16,544 nt of DNA from Paraglomus occultum (Eukaryota; Glomeromycota; Glomeromycetes; Paraglomerales; Paraglomeraceae), in assembly GCA_910592205.1 (NCBI GenBank), contig CAJVPJ010000791.1:1-16544 (forward strand). Reading direction: 5' to 3'. The position numbers were made by a program, and so were the translations under genes. The notes under the pieces are model-generated. The model searched no databases, was not told the DNA's origin, and saw nothing but the letters and a program-made list of their open reading frames with translations. How positions within the stretch are numbered: position 1 is the first letter of the stretch; the number at the start of each line of letters is the position of its first letter. Shown here piece by piece: positions 9,251 to 16,544 of this stretch.

Positions 9251-10537
9251 ATTAATAAAAGGGGAGGGAAAAAGGAAGAATTAAGGAAAAAGCCTTGCAG
9301 GTCGAACCACATAATTATTAATAATTTCATTTCCTTTTTATCTTCTTATCATTATTATGCAATGTTTACATAAAAATTATGGGCTGCCATACAGAGTCAA
9401 CACCCCTTTTCCAAAGAGGGCTCAAATAGTAATAGGTGAGTATATTGTTACATAATCTGTGTCAGACGTAAGAAAAAGAAATTTCAAGACATCACAGACA
9501 ACGACATGTCACATAAGACAATCGCTTATCGGGGGTGTTGAGATTAATATGTCAGTGTATCCGAAATTTATAGATTACAGTTTTCGGTCCATTGACGAAA
9601 ATTATGGACATGGTCAATGCTTGATATGTTTCGAACATCTTTAAAGGATTAAAGTATTTTAAACTCAAACTCGTAACCTGTGACTAACAAAGCGAACTGT
9701 CAACATGAATTAAGGTGATGGTTACTTATTGTATCACTCGTGTACAGCATGTCTGACTCATCACATACCCGAGTATATTAATATAAGCAAACAAACAAAT
9801 CGAAAACATGGTTGAGTGGAAACGGATACTTGAAGAAGGGGTTTTGATTATCTCGATGCACCAACTCACATGTGTACACAAATCGAACACCTGAATCGCT
9901 TCAACGTTTTTCCGAATAGCAAAAAAAAAAAAAAAGAAAAGATTTCTTCAGCAAACCAGATCTCTCGTTATTAATATAAATTGTGAGAAACCATGACAAT
10001 AATGATATTGTGAAAACATTTGCTTTTTAATTCACGTTTTACTTTCGCTTTATTACTATGATGTTTGACAATGTGATAAGCATTAATATATCCTGTAAAG
10101 TATTGGGCCGATACATACTGTTGTGTGACGTTTAATAGTTACAGGAGGTCGAAAAGTGTGTGATAAGCGTTAAAGAAACTTCTTGATTTTACGGTGAATT
10201 GTTCGTATCCATTAAATAGTAACACTGTACCCTGTCCTGTACTGCACAAACAATGTGCCCTGCTCTATACTAATACTGCAAAAACAATGTGCCTGTCCTG
10301 TCTGTACTGCGCAAATATTCATATCCATGCATGCATGGTATCAGATAACAGGATGGCGACAATGTGTTGTTTAGTTAACATTGCATTGGTATTTCTTTTT
10401 TCTTTATTGACAAGGCTCAACTACTATTTTGAATACATTAAAATACGACCCTTTGTGATTATTATTATTATTACATATTCTGCCTATTTTTTTTACCAAG
10501 ACAATGATTAATAATACTACTCCCCAGTAATATTTAT
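9251..10537. other. intergenic AT-rich region, no gene recognised
   Basis: No protein-like frame was seen. Plus-strand frames at 9459-9644 and 10194-10511 lack recognisable domains; the latter is rich in Cys/Leu/Ile from repeats and AT runs. It contains an A15 run near 9921 and the degenerate repeat at 10230-10315. The last part is the 3' flank of the P450 gene. Confidence 0.5.
10230..10315. repeat. degenerate short tandem repeat, three copies
   Basis: Three imperfect units of about 24-34 bases follow one another (10230-10257, 10258-10291, 10292-10315). They share CCTGTCCTGTACTGC-like cores, and the first two end in CAATGTG. The units differ by small insertions and substitutions, so this is an old duplication. 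Confidence 0.6.
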
Positions 10538-12004
10538 TTACTCCACCGTTCTTGGAATAAAATTCAACCAGATGCCATCGGATGCGTGTGTCGAGAATAT
10601 AGCTTCTTTCCAGGCTACGTCATCATACCTGGTGATAGGCTCTATATCAAATCTCTTAACGAGCAATCCTGCCAACAGCGTAAGCGTGTTCATAGCGTAT
10701 CTTTGTCCAAGACATGATCGAGCTCCGAAACCAAATGGAACATATGCCATTCTTGACCTGTCCTGACTATCCTTTGAACCCTCTAAGAATCTGTCGGGAT
10801 TAAATTTGTCAGGCTCAGTCCAGTAGTTGGGGTTTCGATGAATAACGCTTATCGGAACCACAACAAGAGCATCTTTGGGAATATGATATTTGTTTTGGAT
10901 GAAATAATCGTGTTGTAACTCTCGGAGAGTGATATTACTGGTACCGCAAAATCGTAAAACTTCTTTGACGACCGCTCTGGTATAAGTCATAGAGGACAAT
11001 TCATCCGTTGTAGTGGGAAGTTTATCACCCCACACGTCTTGAACTTCTTTTCGTACCCGTTCTTGGACATTTTTATTTTCTGCCAGCTGATGAAATAGGT
11101 TAGCAATGCCCATGAAATTGTCCGTAACGACAAACAGTAGAGTTAAAACTTCATCAAAGAATGCCTCTTCGGTGAGTTCTTCGTCATTGAGTAAATGACT
11201 CAGGAAATCGTTTCCATTGGCTAGGGATTCACCACGACGGTCTAGTTGTTCGTTGATCAATCGTTGGACTTCTTGACGCACATAGTCGAGAAGTTCCTTT
11301 CGTTTTCTCCATATTACGGTGTATGGCAATACGGGAGCAAACCTGAATCGTATTTGTAATAATAGTTCGATGGTTTCTTCAAATTTTTCGCTTAAATTGT
11401 CGGAAGTGGATGCGTCACCAAATACGTTGTATTCGTTCAGTTTGTTCCATAACGACCGAGCCTCGGCCTGGATATTGACTTTGACAGCTTTTCCTCCGTT
11501 TCTTTCCGATAGCCAGTCTGTACCTCGCTTGTTGATGATTTCGATGAATCTCGGCATAATCTTTTCGTAAGGACGCTTTGCAAATGTCTTGTGCCATATG
11601 AGTCTTCTCGCTTTTGCCTGTTCAGCATCTAGATAAATCAGGCCCTTGTCACCGAAAAAGCCTCTTAAAAATTCAACAAAGTTTATGGGTCTTTCGGTAG
11701 TCTGAATGTCGAATTGATCGAGGATATTGGGTTCGTTTATCGTCACATGGAGTTCGTTCGGCGTGGCCCAGTATTTGACGATGGGACCATACGTTTTGTG
11801 GAGATATTTTAGATACGGCGCTAAACCCCCCGCGCGACCGATGTCGAGAATGTTGCCAGTTATTAATGAAGCTGGCGGGCCAGGAATGCTGTCTGCGCTT
11901 TTTCTCCATTTAAGGAAACCATATACTTTGTGAATTGCTATGGTAATGAGAGCAACAAGGATGTAATATTTAGAATTTGATATAAAGGTTATTAATTCAA
12001 TCAT
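10538..12004 (-). CDS. cytochrome P450 monooxygenase, membrane-anchored
   Basis: One uninterrupted frame encodes 488 residues, normal for a microsomal P450. A hydrophobic anchor (about 12-31, YYILVALITIAIHKVYGF) is followed by basic residues and the proline hinge PGPP (41-44), so the enzyme should sit on the ER with its catalytic domain in the cytosol. Helix C has RRLIWHKTF (W137). Helix K carries the ExxR pair (E348, R351, in KEVLR), then the PERF-like FNPDRF (401-406). The haem loop FGFGARSCLG (424-433) supplies the thiolate ligand C431. In the I helix the usual (A/G)Gx(D/E)T(T/S) reads VVTDNF (292-297), with Asn296 in place of the conserved Thr. The substrate is unknown; fungal P450s of this type act on lipids, sterols or xenobiotics. 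The gene is intronless, unlike the split genes nearby. A minus-strand AATAAA overlaps the stop codon. Confidence 0.95.
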   Translation of the reverse strand: MIELITFISNSKYYILVALITIAIHKVYGFLKWRKSADSIPGPPASLITGNILDIGRAGGLAPYLKYLHKTYGPIVKYWATPNELHVTINEPNILDQFDIQTTERPINFVEFLRGFFGDKGLIYLDAEQAKARRLIWHKTFAKRPYEKIMPRFIEIINKRGTDWLSERNGGKAVKVNIQAEARSLWNKLNEYNVFGDASTSDNLSEKFEETIELLLQIRFRFAPVLPYTVIWRKRKELLDYVRQEVQRLINEQLDRRGESLANGNDFLSHLLNDEELTEEAFFDEVLTLLFVVTDNFMGIANLFHQLAENKNVQERVRKEVQDVWGDKLPTTTDELSSMTYTRAVVKEVLRFCGTSNITLRELQHDYFIQNKYHIPKDALVVVPISVIHRNPNYWTEPDKFNPDRFLEGSKDSQDRSRMAYVPFGFGARSCLGQRYAMNTLTLLAGLLVKRFDIEPITRYDDVAWKEAIFSTHASDGIWLNFIPRTVE

Positions 12005-14993
12005 TATTTTTCAACGAATGCTTTGGGGAAGGCGAAAAAAAAAAGTTGAGATTTGCGTGTGTGTATTTCTAGTTACCCGTGTATTTATGCTGGGTCTTCT
12101 TATTATTAAAAAGGTTTATTGCTGTCGTGTTTAATATTTGATGGTAACAAGTATTCGGTATTTTTTTATGCGATGAATGAATCGGAGTTGAACATGATTC
12201 GTACAAGCGTAAAACACTTGACGTTTCTGCATATATAATGTAACATTAGTGGTTACATTCTACGTTGTACAGATGTATTATCCGCGCCAATATGAATGCC
12301 TCGCAGAATTTCATAGAAAGTCTTAATAAGGCTATCCCCAATTAAAGATCTCATTGACTAATGCTTTTTTAAGGTTATATGTGAATCTAAGCGTAAGTAG
12401 TTAGTATTAAATCTGAACAAGTAGTCTATTACAAATACACTAAGATAAGCCAACTGATTGTTTAACAAGATTATCAAGTTGGGGAATGAATTTTGTGTTG
12501 ATGACAATTATACGAATCGTTAAATATGCACTAAGGAGGGTCCATTGATAATGCACTCTCCCTATATTTACTTAGTCCAAGTCTTCAGGATCGTGAAGAC
12601 TCCACACACTAACACTGCGCGACTATTATGCACAATTTGATATGAGCAAAAATTTTTTATCCGGTATAGTTTAATTTGCCAACTTGTAATTAGTGTGAAA
12701 TAAACCAGAATCTATATAGTTAATTGATGCATTACTTACATATATCCAAGACATAATTAAGCATAAAACGCATTCGCAAAATAACGCAAAATTGTATTAT
12801 TCTTTGTAATGTAGTTCAAAAAAGCTCAATTTTTTGATTATTTACCGTCACTAGTAATTGCCCCGACTAAAGTTACCAGTACACAATTATAGTTTTCGCT
12901 ATCAAATTTTATTCAATAACATTTAGAGAATTATTTTTACATGATATAAACATACGCTTTTGTAGTTGTTTTGCTATCTCATCTTGAAAAGTGTGTTTAT
13001 CCGTATCAACATTTATTTTCGGATCAAAGCATATTTAACTGCCTAGTCATTAATACATAGTTTGCAAACTTGTCTTATCATCAGCATCACTTTTTGTTTG
13101 TTTACATGCACGACCTTATCAAAGTTTCGAAAGTAGAACCTTATAATTCGGCGGATGTTTATGGTATGTTACACCATCGTTTGTTTATCCGCTTAGAAAA
13201 TACATGACAAAAATTTGGGGTTACACCCGAATATTCGGCCCTGTCACGGACATACAATTTAGTCATTGTGTTTGTCGAGATACGCCCAGCTGCAAAAAAA
13301 AGTACCCAGAAATTGGGGTCTTTGACCTGAAGCGCTAGAATCACCACTTAACGGCATGCCTTTGTTATTATTATATCGTTTATCACTCCAAAGATATATA
13401 ACCCGCTGTAACCTGTCTATACTGGCTACGAAATTAGTTATAAAGTGCTTACAGTAATTGTTCGGTTTTATTTGGTGCTAGACAGCGAATAAGTACCTTG
13501 GAAGATAATTAACCTAAATATGGTATCGCCTTCAATGAGAACAATATCAAAATAATAAATAATGCAGTAACACCCACACCGCGCATATGTTTATCAGTTG
13601 TTTTACAACGAGATATGTTGTTTGCCCGAGAAGGCATGTTGCACAAAGAAAACTATAAAGTAGAATAAATTTGTTATTTTTTAGAAAAAATATAGAGCTG
13701 TGTTGGTAAATATTGGTGTCATGAATATGTTTACAGATTAGATGCCAAGACTGTACGAATAATATTTTAGTGCTTACAATAATGTGAAAGTACAATAAAT
13801 TGACAAAGCATCAAATTTGAGCCAACAAATTGCTATTAATAGATAACATTTCACTGCTCCATAAAACACACATATATGTCACCTCTCGTGGGCGATATGC
13901 ATAAAACAAAGTCTTGGGAAATTGTAATAATATTAGTATTATCAATACACATCAATCTTAATCTGAGTAATACGTGACAAACTTTATTATTTACAATAGA
14001 ACATATATGGGTAGAGACAATAACAGTTTTTTTAACCGTAGTGGACATTTTTATCACATTGGCGTTAATAAGTATTGCAGTATTGCAAAATTTGTTACAT
14101 CTTTTATCGTACGCGGGGAAAACATCTATTTTGAATCGGAATTTACATAAAAATCTTCATTCATATCAATAATTAATGCTTTGCTAAACCTTTGTTATTG
14201 CTTACGCGTAATCACAAAATTCAAACTGTCAACCTCTAAATTCACTGATTATAAGAGACCTAATTATTATAAGTAATTCACATAATTAACAATATACATA
14301 TAAATGCGCTCTGTATTTGGCATATTTGATAATATTTGAATTATGTTGACTTTGATAATTTAAGGAGATTAAATCTAGCGGTACGCAAATATGTGAAGGA
14401 TTACCACCTTTTGTACCATTGTGAATAGCTGCAGTGACAAATTCATCCATACAATACTTATACTTATTACGTGTAGTAATATCAATTATTGAGTTCTAAC
14501 TAAAACTAACAACAATAGCGTTTAGCTTATTGTCAGTTGAATAAAAATAAAATCGATTATTATCTTCTTGATAGGATAGGGAAGAAAGCTGTGGAAGTTA
14601 TGGTGCTAGCAAGTGAGTGACGTATAATGGAAAGTGCATTATTATTCGGATAATCATCCAGCATGAAAATTATATCAAAGTTCTACTGCAAGGTCCTAAT
14701 ATACGAGTTTTTTTAATTTTTAGCGTGCGTAATTTTATATTAATATGCAGAATGACGGTCGAAAAACATGCAAGAATTTGAATAAACCTTAATTCCCTTT
14801 TATTAATGTAAGCAAATCCCGTGATATACGTACATGCCCTCTCTCTGTACTCTATGTACCGTACTCTCTGTACTCTCTCTGTACTCTCTCTGTACTCTCT
14901 CTGTACTCTCTCTGTACTATATGATGATCTATTATCTTTTAAAGATCGCTAAGTTTACATGTCTTTTAAAAAATTGTTTCTCTTGTTCTAAAA
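12005..14993. other. 3-kb AT-rich intergenic region, no gene recognised
   Basis: Frames at 13159-13347, 13547-13795 and 13851-14057 (all minus) have AT-driven composition and no motif. Small structures seen are a stem with 8-base arms at 12237-12244 and 12252-12259, a stem with 8-base arms at 12580-12587 and 12594-12601, and the perfect palindrome CCGAATATTCGG at 13227-13238. The right end holds the minisatellite at 14838-14918 and the promoter region of the arrestin-like gene. Confidence 0.55.
14838..14918. repeat. GTACTCTCTCT minisatellite
   Basis: GTAC recurs at 14847, 14856, 14861, 14870, 14881, 14892, 14903 and 14914. The last five occurrences are exactly 11 bases apart and separated by CT runs; the earlier units are shorter variants. 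The array lies about 75 bases before the ATG of the arrestin-like gene, so it is in its promoter or 5' leader. Pyrimidine-rich CT tracts often occur in fungal promoters, but no regulation can be shown from sequence. Confidence 0.9.
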
Positions 14994-16061
14994 ATGACAA
15001 GAGTAATATATAAATATTATTATGTATGCGAAAGATGTAATGAACGAATTGATATAAGAAAATGCCTGAAATGTTTGGCAGAGCTAAAAGCTAACTTACC
15101 TAGGAGTACAACAATTGAAACAGTTGCCAGACCTGCTCCTGATACACCGACTACAACTGCCACTACTACCAGGACGCCTCCTCGTCCCGTCCACCCACCG
15201 ACTACAACTACAACTACAACTACTGGCCCAAAAGAATCTGTCAATAATTGCGGTTTTTCTTACGATAATAATGGCTTTCAGTCCGGTGAGCTTGGTGCCA
15301 AAAACTGCAACATAAAGGGCACCCTTCAACTTCCCACAAATACACAGAAAAATGTAAAAAAAATTGGTATTAAAGTCCGACATAACTATTGCGAGGAACT
15401 TTTATTCACAAAAGTCCGACATAACAAGTTTATGAAAAGTAGAGTTCTCTCATTTTGGAAGTCTAAAATGGACCTTTTTACCAACAACCTACCCTTCACC
15501 ATCGACATTCCTCCGGAAATCCTCAAAAGCATAAAAATTGCACCTAACCAAAGAAGGATGGAGTTTGAATTAATCGCCATGCTAGACGGAAAAGAGGATA
15601 CCTCCGTTTTGGTACCAACGTATCTACATAATTCGCCAAAAAAAGTGATAAATCCATCTTGGTCAACGGATTTGTACAGAGTTGACTTGGATAATCACTT
15701 TTCACCAAATACAAACTATGGCCACATAGTGATCGCTCCAAGAGCACAAGTAAACCGATTAATAGTCGGTATAAAAGAATACTATTCGTTATCTAATGCA
15801 CCCTTTCAGAAACGTTATATTGTAAGAAATATAATCGACGGTAGTAAGTTCATCACGTTAACCCCAAAAACAGTAGGGACTTGTACTGAGGTTGGTTCCA
15901 AAGTCAAAGAATCCTTATTCTTGATACCTTCATCAAATTCAATGCTCTACGATTTTTCAAAGCACAGTGAAACTAAGGTTTATCATATGATTAAGGTAAA
16001 AATATTTTTAGAGGGTAAAGATGAGATCAAGCTTAAGCGACAGTGTTTTGTGGTCCCTTAG
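14994..16061 (+). CDS. divergent arrestin-like protein with N-terminal zinc knuckle
   Basis: This single exon encodes 355 residues; the ATG is the first after an in-frame stop at 14967. Residues 12-27 hold CERC and CLKC (C12, C15, C24, C27), a CxxC-x8-CxxC pattern that could bind one zinc. Residues 39-79 are a Thr/Pro-rich low-complexity linker. The rest is beta-strand-like and resembles an arrestin fold: GTLQLP (109-114) and IGIKV in the N-lobe, then LPFTIDIPPEI (166-176) followed by RRMEFELIAML (187-197), the place where arrestins have LPFxF...P and IxYxLxA. In the C-lobe come NRLIVGIKEYY and a final strand HMIKVKIFL (331-339) before KRQCFVV (348-354). Fungal alpha-arrestins link ubiquitin ligases to membrane cargo; I see no PPxY motif for such a ligase, so the function is open. 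KVRHN occurs twice 13 residues apart (127-131, 140-144). Confidence 0.72.
   Translation: MTRVIYKYYYVCERCNERIDIRKCLKCLAELKANLPRSTTIETVARPAPDTPTTTATTTRTPPRPVHPPTTTTTTTTGPKESVNNCGFSYDNNGFQSGELGAKNCNIKGTLQLPTNTQKNVKKIGIKVRHNYCEELLFTKVRHNKFMKSRVLSFWKSKMDLFTNNLPFTIDIPPEILKSIKIAPNQRRMEFELIAMLDGKEDTSVLVPTYLHNSPKKVINPSWSTDLYRVDLDNHFSPNTNYGHIVIAPRAQVNRLIVGIKEYYSLSNAPFQKRYIVRNIIDGSKFITLTPKTVGTCTEVGSKVKESLFLIPSSNSMLYDFSKHSETKVYHMIKVKIFLEGKDEIKLKRQCFVVP
15199..15225 (+). repeat. ACA/ACT-type microsatellite coding a Thr tract
   Basis: Runs of ACTACA inside the arrestin-like gene encode Thr70-Thr77. A related CCGACTACAACT block occurs upstream, near 15147. Such tracts vary in length readily and make the linker between the knuckle and the arrestin-like part potentially polymorphic. 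Confidence 0.75.
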
Positions 16062-16455
16062 TATTTCTCGTTATTACTTTGATGTCGTTTATATTATTCC
16101 TTTATTTATTATCTATTTATGTATTATATTTATACATTTATCATACTCAGAATTCATTGACCTATTCATTAAATAAAATAAAATAACATTTATGTTCGAA
16201 ATTTTGGTTGCATGATCTTTATTTTACTAATTCGAATTTTATACTTTTTTTTTTCTTTAAAGTTAATGAAGTTCGTATTCAGATCCAGCAGTACAATAAT
16301 AAAAATACTCATTAGCAATGCTATGGAATATAGTTTACATTTACTATTATTTTTTATATAACTTTTGAAAGAAATCAAATCCCAATGCTAAGAATTGAAA
16401 TTTATTAAATGCTGGGATGAATGTACGTCGGCTCGTCTTAGTAGAACAAGTGTTG
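16062..16455. other. 3' flank of arrestin-like gene, no further gene
   Basis: This is strongly AT-rich. The minus frame at 16190-16378 has only AT-driven composition. The stretch contains the candidate polyadenylation signal and a T10 run near 16245. Nothing else was recognised. Confidence 0.5.
16172..16177 (+). terminator. candidate polyadenylation signal AATAAA
   Basis: AATAAA occurs 110 bases after the stop codon of the arrestin-like gene, within ATTAAATAAAATAAAATAAC, in a suitable AT-rich context. Further AATAAA-like hexamers overlap it. Confidence 0.45.
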
Positions 16456-16544
16456 TATGTCAGATCGGAATTTATGTCCATTCTGAATTGACATATGTCA
16501 GTTCGGAATAGACATATGTCAAATCAGAATTTATGCCTATTCCG
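16456..16544. repeat. repeat built from TGACATATGTCA palindromes, cut by window end
   Basis: TATGTCA begins at 16456, 16494 and 16515. The block from 16456 and the block from 16515 are direct repeats 59 bases apart with a few substitutions (GATCGGAATTTATG against AATCAGAATTTATG). Between them 16475-16494 and 16495-16514 are adjacent inverted repeats of 20 bases with three mismatches, all transitions. The array continues beyond the window. Confidence 0.75.

Noticed and set aside
10194-10511. Plus-strand frame of 105 codons with a hydrophobic end
   Set aside because: Starts at a GTG, built largely from a degenerate repeat and ATT runs; no evidence of coding.
12580-12601. Stem-loop with AGTCTTCA and TGAAGACT arms
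   Set aside because: Short isolated hairpin with no adjacent gene end; bacterial-type terminator logic does not apply here.
15020-15383. Long minus-strand frames rich in Val, Cys and Ser
   Set aside because: They are antisense shadows of the Thr/Pro linker and N-lobe of the arrestin-like gene; composition follows the ACT/ACA repeat.

Overview
The window looks like nuclear DNA of an AT-rich fungus. It has long low-GC intergenic stretches, split genes with short spliceosomal introns and eukaryotic gene families. The mix (TMEM135/PMP52-type membrane protein, single-exon cytochrome P450, small SAM methyltransferase, small secreted protein, abundant short repeats) fits an early-diverging fungus such as Glomeromycotina (Rhizophagus-like). 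That taxonomic call is inference; no rRNA or species marker is present. No complete transposase, rRNA, tRNA, CRISPR array or bacterial-type operon was recognised.

Layout. 1-2562 is gene-free and repeat-rich. It holds 2.5 identical copies of a 162-bp tandem repeat, a small foldback at 1321-1443, and a 372-bp non-autonomous element at 1511-1882 with Tc1/mariner-like inverted ends and a TA target duplication. 2563-5301 (+) is a seven-exon TMEM135/PMP52-like gene whose reading frame I could close exactly across six introns, one of them apparently GC-AG. 5302-6572 is intergenic with one short minus-strand coding-like frame. 6573-6944 (+) encodes a 123-residue secreted protein with the pattern of a beta/gamma-crystallin domain. 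7759-9002 (-) is a four-exon methyltransferase with a predicted doubly acylated N-terminus. Just upstream of it lies a minus-strand gene remnant containing an in-frame stop (9089-9250). 10538-12004 (-) is an intronless cytochrome P450. 12005-14993 is a 3-kb AT-rich stretch without recognised genes, ending in a GTACTCTCTCT minisatellite. 14994-16061 (+) encodes a divergent arrestin-like protein with an N-terminal CxxC...CxxC knuckle and a Thr/Pro linker. The window ends inside a repeat array built from short palindromes (16456-16544).

How the genes relate. They are separately transcribed eukaryotic genes and I see no evidence of one pathway. The themes are membrane and lipid biology (TMEM135-like, P450, acyl-anchored methyltransferase), secretion (crystallin-like protein) and possibly trafficking (arrestin-like protein). 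I did not find a clear new multi-gene system. The most unusual individual items are the zinc-knuckle/arrestin architecture, the membrane-anchored methyltransferase, the P450 with Asn in place of the I-helix Thr, and the crystallin-like secreted protein. Splice coordinates were derived by hand from frame continuity and GT/GC-AG sites; family names come from motif recognition, not database searches.
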